The position numbers were made by a program, and so were the translations under genes. This document shows positions 19,774-29,382 of a stretch of DNA of 64,000 nt, in pieces. Location: assembly GCA_039989855.1 (NCBI GenBank), contig JBDXGZ010000001.1:281090-345089 (forward strand), given 5' to 3'. Numbering within the stretch: position 1 is the first letter of the stretch; every line of letters starts with the position of its first letter. Origin of the DNA: CALFVT01 sp039989855 (lineage in GTDB: Bacteria > Pseudomonadota > Alphaproteobacteria > Caulobacterales > Maricaulaceae). The notes under the pieces are model-generated. The model saw only the letters and a list, made by a program, of their open reading frames with translations, made no database searches and had not been told where the DNA came from.

Positions 19774-20388
19774 TTATGTTGGTGTCCGTATGGAGCCGAC
19801 AAGAAGGTTGACCATAGTTGCGTGGACGGGTAGATCAGAAATATTGTGTATTTTATGCTCTTTATCGGCTTTATACCTTAAGGTTTCACCAGCTTTTACT
19901 TTCCAACTTTCTCCCTCTACACTGACTTCAACTTCACCCGATAAAATTGTGAGGTTTTCAATCGAGCCGTCAGGGTGAGCAGAGCTTTCAAGTACGCCGT
20001 TAGGCTTCGCTCTAAAATCGTACCACTGAACCCATTGCACCGTATCAATAGAGCCTATTATGCGAAGCTCGCAAAGGCCGTCTTCACTTTTTATGAGAGG
20101 CGTATCTTGCACTAGACTATGATCTATTAGGGCTGATTGTGTATCATCGGCGCCAAGAACGGCTTCGACACTCGTTCCCAAAGCTTGTGACAATCGTGAG
20201 AGGGTGGCAAGCGTGGGGTTGGTTTCGTTTTTCTCAATTTGTGAAATCATAGACTTTGCAACGCCAGACATTTCCGATAGATCACCTAAAGATAGGCGAT
20301 CTGTTGTGCGTAAGCGTAGAATGGTTTTACCAAGTTTTTCACCTAAGGCGTCTGTTTCAGGGCAGGGCGTTCGTTTTTGTCGGGCCAT
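19774..20388 (-). CDS. XRE-family transcriptional regulator with C-terminal cupin domain
   Basis: 204 residues: an HTH_3 domain at about residues 14-75 (LGDLSEMSGVAKSMISQIEKNETNPTLATLSRL) and a cupin_2 domain at about 120-195, with ILSGEVEVSVEGE and AGETLRYKADKEHKI. Regulators of this architecture usually sense a small molecule through the cupin. It is divergent from the cysG-cysI-cysH operon, and a perfect 16-bp palindrome lies between the two starts, so it is the most likely local regulator of that operon. The ligand is unknown. Confidence 0.85.
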   Translation of the reverse strand: MARQKRTPCPETDALGEKLGKTILRLRTTDRLSLGDLSEMSGVAKSMISQIEKNETNPTLATLSRLSQALGTSVEAVLGADDTQSALIDHSLVQDTPLIKSEDGLCELRIIGSIDTVQWVQWYDFRAKPNGVLESSAHPDGSIENLTILSGEVEVSVEGESWKVKAGETLRYKADKEHKIHNISDLPVHATMVNLLVGSIRTPT

Positions 20389-20444
20389 ATATCACATCAA
20401 TTTTATAAGAAAAACCTGTCAAAAGACTGGAATATCGTTCAATC

Positions 20445-20460
20445 GTTCTATATATAGAAC
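20445..20460. promoter_or_regulatory. 16-bp perfect palindrome, candidate operator
   Basis: GTTCTATATATAGAAC is a perfect 16-bp palindrome in the 122-base gap between the divergent XRE-cupin gene and cysG, 50 bases before the cysG start. A short direct repeat (ATCGTTC, ending near 20439 and 20448) runs into its left arm. Its size and place fit an XRE dimer site controlling one or both genes. Confidence 0.55.
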
Positions 20461-20510
20461 AACAAGAGAGGGCAAGCCCTCGTGAATCATAAGAGCAGAT
20501 AAATCTCGTC

Positions 20511-21905
20511 ATGCGTTATTTACCGATACATATTGACTTAAAAGGTCAGACGTTGCTTGTTATCGGCGGGCAGGGAGCAGCAGAAGCTAAGCTTCGGACT
20601 CTTCTAAAGACTGATGGAAATATACGCCTTGTCGCGCCGCATACCTCTGACGAAATTCAACGTTGGATAGATGACGGGCAGATAGAATGGGTGGCACGTG
20701 GTTTTAAGCGATCTGACCTAAGAAACATACGTCTTGTCTACGCCGCCACAGAAGATGATGCCGTCAACGCAAAGATTGCGGCAATCGCCCAAAAGAAGGG
20801 CCTTTTTGTTAATGCGGCAGACCAAAAAGAGGCTTGCGACTTTATTACGCCTGCTCTAGTTGATCGTAGCCCTGTAACGGTCTCTATAGGCAGTGAAGGC
20901 ACATCCCCTGGTTTAGCGCGCGCAATCAAAGCTGATATGGAAAGCCGCCTGCCTGACGGTCTTGGAAGATTGTCACTTAAAATCAAAAAATTACGAGCAG
21001 ACGTTAAGCGCAAATTGCCAAACATTGCGGATCGTCAGCGCTTTTGGGCCGATATTTTATCAGGTCGTGATTTGTCCCATCAAATTCGTTTGAGCCCTGA
21101 AGAGATTGAAGCACGAGTCGAACGTAAACTAGGCGGTTACGAAGACGCTAAAAAAGGTCTTGTTGCTCTTGTTGGCGCAGGGCCGGGAAATCCTGATCTT
21201 TTAACTTTTGCCGCGCGTCAAAGATTGCACGCCGCGGATGTAATCGTTTATGACAGATTAGTCTCGCAAGAGGTTCTTGACCTCGGCAGACGTGAAGCTG
21301 ACTATATTTATGTCGGCAAAGAACCTGGTGGCAAATGCGTACCGCAAAGACGCATTAATGAAATTTTGATTGAACAGGCTCAATTAGGTAAATTCATCGT
21401 CCGCCTTAAAAGTGGCGATCCTTTGATTTTTGGCCGTGCGGATGAAGAAACAGACACGCTACAATCGGCTAATATATCTTTTGAGATCGTTCCTGGTATT
21501 ACAGCGGCGGCGGCTGCGGCAGCGTCTATTGGCGTTTCATTAACGGCTCGCGGTAAAAATAAAGCCTTTTCCATTATCACAGGTCATGATGCTAAAGGTT
21601 ACGCAGAGCATGACTGGGCGGCTATGGCTCGCAATGAAGACCGTTTTGCCGTTTATATGGGGGTAGGAGCTTCAGCGCTTATTCAATCCCGTTTGATTGA
21701 TAATGGCATGTCAGCAAGCACACCCGTGACGGTCGTTGAAAATGCGTCTCGTCCTAAACAATATGTTGTCGGAACAACTCTTGGCAAATTGGGAAAGACT
21801 GTTAAAGCGACCCCTATTAAAGGTCCTGCCGTGTTAATGGTTGGCTATGCTGTCAAAGCACAAAAAGATATAGAAATGGATTCATCCAAGGAGGCTGCAC
21901 AATGA
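20511..21905 (+). CDS. cysG: Siroheme synthase, trifunctional
   Basis: 464 residues. The N-terminal precorrin-2 dehydrogenase/sirohydrochlorin ferrochelatase part (about 1-205) has the NAD-binding motif VIGGQGAAEAK; the C-terminal uroporphyrinogen-III C-methyltransferase part (about 215-455) has VGAGPGNPDLLT and IVYDRLVS. It makes siroheme, the cofactor of the sulfite reductase two genes downstream. The stop overlaps the DUF2849 gene by 4 bases. It is first in a plus-strand operon. Confidence 0.96.
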   Translation: MRYLPIHIDLKGQTLLVIGGQGAAEAKLRTLLKTDGNIRLVAPHTSDEIQRWIDDGQIEWVARGFKRSDLRNIRLVYAATEDDAVNAKIAAIAQKKGLFVNAADQKEACDFITPALVDRSPVTVSIGSEGTSPGLARAIKADMESRLPDGLGRLSLKIKKLRADVKRKLPNIADRQRFWADILSGRDLSHQIRLSPEEIEARVERKLGGYEDAKKGLVALVGAGPGNPDLLTFAARQRLHAADVIVYDRLVSQEVLDLGRREADYIYVGKEPGGKCVPQRRINEILIEQAQLGKFIVRLKSGDPLIFGRADEETDTLQSANISFEIVPGITAAAAAAASIGVSLTARGKNKAFSIITGHDAKGYAEHDWAAMARNEDRFAVYMGVGASALIQSRLIDNGMSASTPVTVVENASRPKQYVVGTTLGKLGKTVKATPIKGPAVLMVGYAVKAQKDIEMDSSKEAAQ

Positions 21906-22219
21906 GCGCCAAGCATAAAGGAAAAGGACCACAAGCCCTTACCGCCAATGAACTCCGTGAGGGATTTGTCGTGTGGCTAACCAAAGGCTTTGAATGGTCG
22001 TTGGATTTCAAGGATGCTCTGCTAACAGAGAATTCTGACTTGATTGAAAAAATGCGCTCATTTGGAGACTCGCAAGAACATGATAATATAATTGTTGGAG
22101 TTTATTTTATTGATGTCGATTCAGAGAGTGGATTACCTGTCCGTTACCGCGAGAAATTTCGTGTGTCAGGGCCGACTTATGATCCCGAACAAAAATTTAA
22201 AAATACGACAAAGGGCTAA
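21902..22219 (+). CDS. DUF2849 family protein of the sulfite reductase operon
   Basis: 105 residues. Small DUF2849 proteins are encoded between cysG and the nitrite/sulfite reductase gene in many alphaproteobacteria, and the location here is the same. Recognisable region: LREGFVVWLT...WSLDFKDA. Function is not established; an accessory role in sulfite reduction is inferred from context. It overlaps cysG by 4 bases and ends 2 bases before cysI. Confidence 0.85.
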   Translation: MSAKHKGKGPQALTANELREGFVVWLTKGFEWSLDFKDALLTENSDLIEKMRSFGDSQEHDNIIVGVYFIDVDSESGLPVRYREKFRVSGPTYDPEQKFKNTTKG

Positions 22220-22221
22220 GC

Positions 22222-23877
22222 ATGTACCGTTATGATGAATTCGACCGTGAGGTTGTGCAAAGCCGCGTCAATCAATTTCGTGGTCAAGTCGATCGCCGCC
22301 TTAAAGGGGCTATAACTGAGGATCAGTTCAAGCCTTTACGCCTGCAAAATGGTCTCTACCTGCAACTCCATGCCTATATGTTGCGAGTTGCCGTTCCTTA
22401 CGGGACGCTCAATAGTGACCAGTTCCGTCAACTTGCTATGATTGCTGATAAATATGATCGTGGATATGGGCATGTAACGACCCGCCAAAACATTCAGTTT
22501 AACTGGCCCGAATTAACAGACGTTCCAGATATCTTGCAAGACTTAGCAGACGTGCAAATGCATTGCTTTCAAACCTCTGGAAATTGTATCCGTAACGTCA
22601 CATCTGATCCCTATGCAGGTGCTGCAGGGGATGAGATTGAAGACCCACGCCCAACTGCCGAGCTATTACGGCAATGGTCGACCATGCATCCTGAATTTGC
22701 TTTCTTACCCCGCAAGTTTAAAATTGCTGTGGTGGCGTCTCCTAATGACCGTGCCGTTATTAAAGCGCATGATATCGGTATTGAGATTAAAGCTAATGAG
22801 GCGGGTGAAACGGGCTTTCACATTATTGTCGGGGGCGGCTTAGGCCGAACGCCGATTATCGGACAAACGCTTCATCCATTCTTACCACGCGAAGAATTAT
22901 TGCCTTATCTTGAAGCCGTGATGCGAGTTTATAACCGTTACGGACGTCGAGATAATAAATATAAAGCGCGGATTAAAATCCTTGTGAAAGAAACGGGCAT
23001 TGATACGTTCCGTGACCAAGTTGAAGCGGAATACGCCACGCTAACACCATCTGATATTGCCGTCTCTCAAGATGAGGTAGACCGCATTACGGCCTATTTT
23101 AATCCTCCTAAATTTGAAGACTTACCACAAACTTCAAAGACTCTGACAAAGCACATCTCTGAAGATACAGACTTTGCTGATTGGGTTGAAATTAATATCA
23201 CGCCGCACAAAGCCCAAGGCTATTCGATTGTGAATATATCGCTCAAGCCGTTGGATAAAGCCCCTGGAGACATTACATCTGATCAGATGCGAGCCGTGGC
23301 TGGATTTGCGGATCAATATAGTTTGGGTGAGTTGCGAACAACCCATTCGCAAAATATCGTTTTGCCTCATGTGAAACAAGATGATTTATATGCGCTTTAT
23401 AACGCGCTTAAAGCGGAAAAATTGCATGATGCTAATATCGGTTTGATTTCTGATATTATTTGCTGCCCCGGTATGGATTATTGCGCCCTCGCAACGGCGC
23501 GCTCTATTCCTTTGAGCCTCGCTATAGCGCAACGCTTTAAAGAGCCAACGCGACAAAAAACTATCGGTGAAATGCAAATCAAAATTTCAGGCTGCATTAA
23601 TGCCTGTGGGCATCACCATGTTGGCCATATTGGGATCTTGGGGCTTGAGAAGGCAGGTGTGGAATTTTACCAAGTTAAGCTCGGCGGTGATGCAACCGAG
23701 ACAGCCGCTGTTGGCGATATAACGGGGCCAGGTTTCTCTCAAGAAGAACTTATTGACGGTATTGAACGTATGGTTGAGTTCTACCTTAATCATAAAGAAG
23801 ACGGCGAGCGGTTCATTGATAGCTACCGTCGCCTAGGTCTCCCGAAATTTAAAGAGGTACTTTATAATGCCGCATAA
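22222..23877 (+). CDS. cysI: Sulfite reductase hemoprotein (nitrite/sulfite reductase family)
   Basis: 551 residues with two ferredoxin-like half-domain repeats and the [4Fe-4S]-siroheme ligands CCPGMDYC and GCINACGHHH. It performs six-electron reduction of sulfite to sulfide. The 551-residue single-chain form without a flavoprotein subunit nearby resembles the ferredoxin-type or NirA-like enzymes; the electron donor cannot be told from the sequence. Nitrite reduction is an alternative, but the cysG and cysH neighbours favour sulfite. It overlaps the next gene by 11 bases. Confidence 0.93.
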   Translation: MYRYDEFDREVVQSRVNQFRGQVDRRLKGAITEDQFKPLRLQNGLYLQLHAYMLRVAVPYGTLNSDQFRQLAMIADKYDRGYGHVTTRQNIQFNWPELTDVPDILQDLADVQMHCFQTSGNCIRNVTSDPYAGAAGDEIEDPRPTAELLRQWSTMHPEFAFLPRKFKIAVVASPNDRAVIKAHDIGIEIKANEAGETGFHIIVGGGLGRTPIIGQTLHPFLPREELLPYLEAVMRVYNRYGRRDNKYKARIKILVKETGIDTFRDQVEAEYATLTPSDIAVSQDEVDRITAYFNPPKFEDLPQTSKTLTKHISEDTDFADWVEINITPHKAQGYSIVNISLKPLDKAPGDITSDQMRAVAGFADQYSLGELRTTHSQNIVLPHVKQDDLYALYNALKAEKLHDANIGLISDIICCPGMDYCALATARSIPLSLAIAQRFKEPTRQKTIGEMQIKISGCINACGHHHVGHIGILGLEKAGVEFYQVKLGGDATETAAVGDITGPGFSQEELIDGIERMVEFYLNHKEDGERFIDSYRRLGLPKFKEVLYNAA

Positions 23878-25051
23878 TACACTCATTAAAGACGGCCACG
23901 CCGAGCCTGCGGACGCTTATGAAAACCTTCCGAATGTCGAAGCATTTTTAGCCTCTAATCAGGGTGAGAAACTGCACCTATCAAATGATGCCGATCTGAC
24001 AAAAATTGAGTTACAATTGCCAAATATTAAAGTCATTTCTGTAGAGTTTCCAAACTTTGCAGATGGACGCGGCTTTTCTATCGCACGGGAACTGCGAAAG
24101 AAATACGGCTATAAAGGTTTACTCATCGCAGACGGACCACTGATTCCTGATCAATATGTTTTTGCTCTACAATGCGGCTTCGATGCCGTTAAAGTGGATG
24201 AAGAAACTTATGGTCCTCAGTCAGAGAGTGATTGGTTCGAGGCTATGGATGCCTTTAAGCTCACATATCAACGCGGCTATGCCATGAAGAACGGCCCCGA
24301 AGTGAACGTGTTTGATGCGCGGCGTACATCGGTTCATGCTGATAAGAAAAACGATCCATATTTTGGATTGTCAGCGGAGCAAACGATAAGGCGAGCGATT
24401 AAAGAGTTTGGCGACAAGTTAGTATTGGCGTCGTCTATGGGCGCAGACTCAGCGGTGCTTTTGCACTTGACGGCTCAGGTTGATAAGGATGTGCCAATTA
24501 TCTTCTTGGACACGTATAAACATTTCCGAGAAACACTCCATTATCGTGATATGCTAATTGAAGATTTAGGTCTGACGAATTTTCAAAATATCACACCAGA
24601 TGAGACGCACCTAAAGACGCAAGATTTAGAGGGAAACCTTTATCAAACGCAGCCCGATCAGTGTTGTGAAATTCGCAAAGTCCTTCCGCTTGCAGGCGCT
24701 TTAGGTAAATATGAAGCCCGCATTACAGGCCGTAAACGCTACCAGACACCCGATCGCCGCGACATGCCTATCTATGAAGTCGGCAGCAATATGATAAAAA
24801 TTAATCCCTTGGCATATTGGACAGCGAAAGATGTTAGCGCTTATATGCGTAAGCATGACCTCGCATCGCATCCGATGCTATCTCTTGGCTTCTTATCCAT
24901 CGGTTGCCAGCCTTGTACAACCCGAGTGGCCGATGGTGAAGACCCTCGCGCAGGTCGGTGGAGACATTTCGATAAGAATGAATGCGGCATTCACTATATT
25001 GATGGACGCTGGCAAAAGGTCGATGCGAAAAGAACCTTTGAGACTTTTTAA
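23867..25051 (+). CDS. cysH: DUF934-CysH fusion: adenylyl-sulfate reductase with N-terminal DUF934 domain
   Basis: 394 residues. The N-terminal ~135 residues are a DUF934 domain (VEFPNFADGRGFSIARELRK, then LIPDQYVFALQCGFD). The remainder is a CysH reductase: SSMGADSAVLLHL P-loop, the [4Fe-4S] ligands QCCEIRK and GCQPCTT, and the catalytic tail ECGIH. The CC...CxxC cluster is the mark of APS reductases, which take APS directly, although some such enzymes also use PAPS. DUF934 genes normally lie beside cysH as separate genes, so the in-frame joining is notable. It is last in the cysG operon. Confidence 0.92.
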   Translation: MPHNTLIKDGHAEPADAYENLPNVEAFLASNQGEKLHLSNDADLTKIELQLPNIKVISVEFPNFADGRGFSIARELRKKYGYKGLLIADGPLIPDQYVFALQCGFDAVKVDEETYGPQSESDWFEAMDAFKLTYQRGYAMKNGPEVNVFDARRTSVHADKKNDPYFGLSAEQTIRRAIKEFGDKLVLASSMGADSAVLLHLTAQVDKDVPIIFLDTYKHFRETLHYRDMLIEDLGLTNFQNITPDETHLKTQDLEGNLYQTQPDQCCEIRKVLPLAGALGKYEARITGRKRYQTPDRRDMPIYEVGSNMIKINPLAYWTAKDVSAYMRKHDLASHPMLSLGFLSIGCQPCTTRVADGEDPRAGRWRHFDKNECGIHYIDGRWQKVDAKRTFETF

Positions 25052-25062
25052 TGAGTTGAACT

Positions 25063-25656
25063 TTATTTGTGACGCTCTCTGAGAGTTGCAACCACGTTAT
25101 CCAAGCCAACACCCTTCGCCCTAAGCAACACAAGCAAGTGGTACAAAAGATCGGCGGCTTCGCTCGTAAGCTTATCGTCTGTTTCCGCAACAGCGGCGAG
25201 GGCAGTTTCGACCCCTTCTTCACCGACTTTTTGCGCCGCGCGTTGAAGTGGGCCTTGTAGAAGTTGAGCCGTATATGAACTCTCTGGATCAGCCGTTTTA
25301 CGAGCTTCGATTAAACTCTCAAGGTATGAGAGAAACCCAACGCCTGTGGATTGATGATCTTGAAAACAGGACTCTGTACCTTCGTGGCAGGTGGGGCCAA
25401 TTGGATTAGCTTGTACAAGTACCGTGTCCTTATCGCAATCAATGCTATGAGAAATATAATTTAAATAATTTCCGCTAGTCCCACCTTTAACCCATAATTC
25501 TTTGCGAGAACGGCTATAGAAAGTCACCTTGCCCGTTTCTAATGTCTGCGCAAAGCTTTCAGCATTCATATAACCAAGCATTAGAATTTTTTCAGTCTTA
25601 GAATTTTGGATAATAGCAGGAACAAGCCCACCTCCTTTTTCAAAATCTATAGTCAT
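25063..25656 (-). CDS. hisI: Bifunctional phosphoribosyl-AMP cyclohydrolase / phosphoribosyl-ATP pyrophosphatase
   Basis: 197 residues. The N-terminal HisI domain (about 1-110) has the Zn/Mg ligand motifs [11 protein letters not shown] and [10 protein letters not shown]...GPTCHEG; the C-terminal HisE domain (about 112-195) has EEGVETALA and [12 protein letters not shown]. It carries out steps 2 and 3 of histidine synthesis. The fused HisIE form is normal in gammaproteobacteria and Bacteroidetes, whereas most alphaproteobacteria have separate hisI and hisE. It is the last gene of the his operon and overlaps hisF by 4 bases. Confidence 0.95.
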   Translation of the reverse strand: MTIDFEKGGGLVPAIIQNSKTEKILMLGYMNAESFAQTLETGKVTFYSRSRKELWVKGGTSGNYLNYISHSIDCDKDTVLVQANPIGPTCHEGTESCFQDHQSTGVGFLSYLESLIEARKTADPESSYTAQLLQGPLQRAAQKVGEEGVETALAAVAETDDKLTSEAADLLYHLLVLLRAKGVGLDNVVATLRERHK

Positions 25657-26420
25657 AGTCTTACCTCAATACCCTGTTTTTTTAGGGAGGATTTTAAATC
25701 TGGAATAGCGATGATGGATTTGTGAAACACGCTGGCCGCTAAAGCTCCGTCCACATTCGCTTGTTTAAATACATCAGCGAAATGCGACATCTCTCCCGCC
25801 CCGCCCGATGCAATAAGTGGCACAGAGCAAACGGCTCTAACTGCTTCTAATTGGCGGAGGTCATAGCCCTTGCGGACACCGTCTTGGTTCATACAGTTGA
25901 GAACAATTTCACCTGCGCCGCGTTCAATTACATCTTGCACCCAAGCGACCGTTCCTCGTCCTGTTTCGCGCATTTTGTCGGGATCGCCTGTATGAGAGCG
26001 TACGCGGTAAGTCCCATTTTCTTCAAATGTATCAACACCAACGACAACACATTGTCGCCCAAACGCATCATTAAGCTCATTAACCAAATCAGGCCTTAGG
26101 AGTGCGGGAGAGTTGATAGATATTTTATCAGCACCAGCAGAAAGTCGTGCACCTGCGGCCTCGACGCTATCAATACCACCAGCTACACAAAAGGGAATAT
26201 CAATGGCACGTGAGACAGCCTGTATCCACTCAGGGCTAATTCTGCGCTTATCCGTAGACGCCGTAATATCGTAAAAAACTAATTCATCAGCTCCTTCATC
26301 GCGGTAACGTAGGGCGAGATCAAGAATGCTCCCGACGTCGATATGATTACGAAACTGAACGCCTTTAACCACGCGGCCGTCACGCACATCAAGGCAGGGT
26401 ATGATGCGCCGTGCTAACAT
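25653..26420 (-). CDS. hisF: Imidazole glycerol phosphate synthase, cyclase subunit
   Basis: A 255-residue TIM barrel with the catalytic Asp in [15 protein letters not shown] and the second Asp in [12 protein letters not shown]. It takes ammonia from HisH and closes the imidazole ring. It overlaps hisA by 7 bases and hisI by 4 bases. Complete and of normal length. Confidence 0.97.
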   Translation of the reverse strand: MLARRIIPCLDVRDGRVVKGVQFRNHIDVGSILDLALRYRDEGADELVFYDITASTDKRRISPEWIQAVSRAIDIPFCVAGGIDSVEAAGARLSAGADKISINSPALLRPDLVNELNDAFGRQCVVVGVDTFEENGTYRVRSHTGDPDKMRETGRGTVAWVQDVIERGAGEIVLNCMNQDGVRKGYDLRQLEAVRAVCSVPLIASGGAGEMSHFADVFKQANVDGALAASVFHKSIIAIPDLKSSLKKQGIEVRL

Positions 26421-27133
26421 GCGATGGCGTCTTTAAGGGTGAATTTATTTTCGTAAAGAGCTTTGCCAATAATAACCCCGTGCGGGTTTAACGCCTTTAG
26501 TTCACGCACATGCTCCAAGTTGCCGACGCCACCCGAAGTGATGAGGTCTATTTTTGGATAGCGTTTGATAATCTCTTTATAGAGCGTCACATTTGCGCCG
26601 CCCAAGACGCCGTCCTTACTAATATCTGTGACAAGAAGTGTTTTGACCTTTTCATAAGCCTCTATGACGTCCCAAATCGTTTCAGGGCTATCTTCCGTCC
26701 ACCCTTTAAGGGCAGGGCGTGGTTGCCCATCTTGACCAATATTTACGTCGAGTGCGAGGACAATTTTATCGGCTCCAAATTCAGACATCCATGAGCTAAC
26801 AAGTTTTTTATTCGATACAGCAAGAGACCCAATAACGACACGCGCTATAGCACCGTCGAGTAAGCGTTTAATCTGTGCCGCGTCACGAATACCGCCGCCT
26901 GTTTGAACTTTCAAACCACTCTCGCTTGCAAGTCCCATGATAAGATCGCTTTGGGTGCTCATACCCAATTTGGCTCCATCAAGATCAACGACGTGCATCC
27001 ATTCTGCCCCTGCATCTGCATAGGACTTTGCCACGTCCATCGGCGTAGCCTCATAATCTGTGCGTTGGTCAAAGTCACCCTTCACTAAGCGTACGCAACG
27101 ACGGTCCATTAAATCAATAGCTGGAAAAATCAT
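26414..27133 (-). CDS. hisA: ProFAR isomerase
   Basis: A 239-residue TIM barrel paralogous to His[20 protein letters not shown] carries the first catalytic Asp; [14 protein letters not shown] carries the second. It overlaps hisH by 4 bases and hisF by 7 bases within the operon. Confidence 0.96.
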   Translation of the reverse strand: MIFPAIDLMDRRCVRLVKGDFDQRTDYEATPMDVAKSYADAGAEWMHVVDLDGAKLGMSTQSDLIMGLASESGLKVQTGGGIRDAAQIKRLLDGAIARVVIGSLAVSNKKLVSSWMSEFGADKIVLALDVNIGQDGQPRPALKGWTEDSPETIWDVIEAYEKVKTLLVTDISKDGVLGGANVTLYKEIIKRYPKIDLITSGGVGNLEHVRELKALNPHGVIIGKALYENKFTLKDAIAC

Positions 27134-27732
27134 GAACTTTTACCTTTTGCGAAATTCTCAAGTATTTTAGCGCCCACGGCGCTACTGCGTTCAGGGTGAA
27201 ACTGACATCCTGATACATTTTTATGTTGAACAATTGCGGAGAATTGCTCGCCATAAGTCGCACTTGCAACCGTGTAATCGCCCAGAGGCACAGCGTAGCT
27301 ATGAACAAAATAAGCGTAGTCACCCTGGTTTATGCCGTTTAGGAGCTGTACTGTTTTCGTCACATTCAAGATGTTCCAGCCCATATGCGGTGAGGGCGCT
27401 CCGTGCGTATCTAATACGCCAACGCGTCCTGGTATAAGGCCGAGGCCTATTGTTTCTACGTCGCCTTCTGTGAGCGTTTTAAACAAGAGCTGCATACCCA
27501 GACAAATGCCTAATGTTGGCTGTGTAAGGCTGCGTAACGTCTCAAGTAAGCCACGGTCTTTAATCTTTTGCATGGCGTAAGGGGCAGCGCCTACACCGGG
27601 GATTAGCACCTTATCCGCAGAGGCAACCTCCGACGGATCCTGTGAAATAAACACTGGAATATCAAGACGTTCAAAAGCAAACTTAACGGATGCAAGATTA
27701 GCGCATCCCGTATCAACAATGACAAGTGACAT
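27130..27732 (-). CDS. hisH: Imidazole glycerol phosphate synthase, glutamine amidotransferase subunit
   Basis: 200 residues, class I amidotransferase. The nucleophile Cys is in LGICLGMQLLF, and the His/Glu pair is in GCQFHPERSS. The N-terminus IVDTGCANLASV is typical. It supplies ammonia to HisF. It begins 3 bases after the hisCB stop and overlaps hisA by 4. Confidence 0.96.
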   Translation of the reverse strand: MSLVIVDTGCANLASVKFAFERLDIPVFISQDPSEVASADKVLIPGVGAAPYAMQKIKDRGLLETLRSLTQPTLGICLGMQLLFKTLTEGDVETIGLGLIPGRVGVLDTHGAPSPHMGWNILNVTKTVQLLNGINQGDYAYFVHSYAVPLGDYTVASATYGEQFSAIVQHKNVSGCQFHPERSSAVGAKILENFAKGKSS

Positions 27733-27735
27733 GAT

Positions 27736-29382
27736 TTATAGCACGCCCTTCGTCGATGGAATATCCCCGCCAACACGTGCGAAAGCAGGGCGTAGCGCCC
27801 GACCGACACCTTTAAAGCAGGCTTCGATAATGTGGTGAGAATTGTCACCGTCAACGTCAATGTGAATAGCCGCGCCTAAAGTTTGCGCGAGGCTTTCGAA
27901 GAAATGCGGACACATTTCGACAGGGAAGTCGCCGACATGATCCGTTGGAAACTTTCCTTTAAACACAGCCGCAGGCCGTCCCGATAAATCAATCGCAACT
28001 CGTGCTTGAGTTTCATCCATCGGCATAATAAATCCGTAGCGTCCAATTCCTGCCTTATCTCCTAAAGCTTTTTTGAGCGCACTACCAAAGGCGAGGGCGG
28101 TATCTTCAACTGTGTGGTGGGCATCAATTTCGAGGTCACCCTTGCAGGTTAACGTCAGTCCCATGCCGCCGTGCTTGGCAATTTGCTCTAACATGTGATC
28201 GAAGAAGCCATTGCCCGTTTCAATTTCAACTTTTGATGTATCGTCAAGATTGACGCGAACGGCAATATCAGTTTCATTGGTTTTACGAAACTCCTCGCCA
28301 ATACGGTCATAACTCTCACCTTGAGGCGTTATGCCTAAGGCTATGAGGGCAATGTCATTTTCTTCGGGCGACCCAATAGAGAGGCGAAAGTGATTAGCAA
28401 GCTTACTGCGGAAGTCTCTTGTTTTGACATTATATTGCGACAGAGCCGATAGTAACCTGTCCACGTCAGAGGTTTCAAATAAGATGAAGTTGGCATCACT
28501 CGGATAGGCCGTCTTTACGAATGGGGAGCTTTCCATGAGGTCGAACACTCGTTGCCGCTCGGTCACCCAAAGCTGCAAACGCGTCATGTGTACAGCCATA
28601 GCCGCTGGCGCGAGCGCGAGGTTCACGACCTTTTCAACGGGACGCGGAACAGGGTAAGGCGGTAAGACTTTTAGCATCAATCCAATAATTTCTGAATCAG
28701 CTATACAAACGCCGAGACGCACACCCGCAAGTCCATACACTTTAGACAGCGTACGGGTCACAATCAAATTACGGTAAGTCCCTTGAAGGCTGACGTTTGA
28801 GGTGAGCGGTGAAAACTCAATATAAGCTTCATCGACCACAATTAAAGTTTCGGGATTATCCGCGCAAAGTGTTTCAATCGCGTCCGCGCCTAGGCTGTTG
28901 CCTGTCGGATTGTTCGGTGAGCATAGAAAGACGATCTTTGGTGCGTCTGACTTTATGGCTTTATCAATCGCAGGAACGTCCCATTCAAAGCCGTCTTTAA
29001 GGGGTACATCAATAATTTCTGCCCCTTGAATTTGCGCTGCCGTTTTAAAGTAACCAAAGGTCGGCGTGCAAACTAGAATTTTGTCTTGTCCTGCCTCGCA
29101 AAACGTACGCAGCAAGACTTCAATCGCTTCATCGGCTCCGCGCCCTGTCATCAAACGGTCTGGTGTCACGCCGTAAAGGTCGGCAAGTCGTTGTTGTAGG
29201 CCAGCAGGTTGTTGCGCAGGATAACGGTTATAATCCGCAACACTGCTATTGCTTGGTGGCGGTGTCCACGGGCTTTCATTTGCATCTAAATGCAAGGCAG
29301 AGGTTGAACCTCCACGGGCTGAATATGCTGACATTTCCACAATAGCATCTCGGGCGATCGTAAGTGGCCAAGTTTTACTCAT
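27736..29382 (-). CDS. hisCB: HisC-HisB fusion: histidinol-phosphate aminotransferase + imidazoleglycerol-phosphate dehydratase
   Basis: 548 residues in one unbroken frame. Residues 1-~352 are a fold-type I aminotransferase (LDANESPW, SPNNPTG, VDEAY, PLP lysine in TLSKVYGLAG, Lys214). Residues ~365-548 are IGP dehydratase with the metal motifs GFFDHMLEQIAKHGG and DAHHTVEDTA, plus the C-terminal PSTKGVL. The dehydratase part looks like the enterobacterial HisB C-terminal half, but the phosphatase half that normally precedes it is absent and HisC is joined in its place. Histidinol-phosphatase must therefore be encoded elsewhere. It overlaps hisD by 4 bases. Confidence 0.95.
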   Translation of the reverse strand: MSKTWPLTIARDAIVEMSAYSARGGSTSALHLDANESPWTPPPSNSSVADYNRYPAQQPAGLQQRLADLYGVTPDRLMTGRGADEAIEVLLRTFCEAGQDKILVCTPTFGYFKTAAQIQGAEIIDVPLKDGFEWDVPAIDKAIKSDAPKIVFLCSPNNPTGNSLGADAIETLCADNPETLIVVDEAYIEFSPLTSNVSLQGTYRNLIVTRTLSKVYGLAGVRLGVCIADSEIIGLMLKVLPPYPVPRPVEKVVNLALAPAAMAVHMTRLQLWVTERQRVFDLMESSPFVKTAYPSDANFILFETSDVDRLLSALSQYNVKTRDFRSKLANHFRLSIGSPEENDIALIALGITPQGESYDRIGEEFRKTNETDIAVRVNLDDTSKVEIETGNGFFDHMLEQIAKHGGMGLTLTCKGDLEIDAHHTVEDTALAFGSALKKALGDKAGIGRYGFIMPMDETQARVAIDLSGRPAAVFKGKFPTDHVGDFPVEMCPHFFESLAQTLGAAIHIDVDGDNSHHIIEACFKGVGRALRPAFARVGGDIPSTKGVL

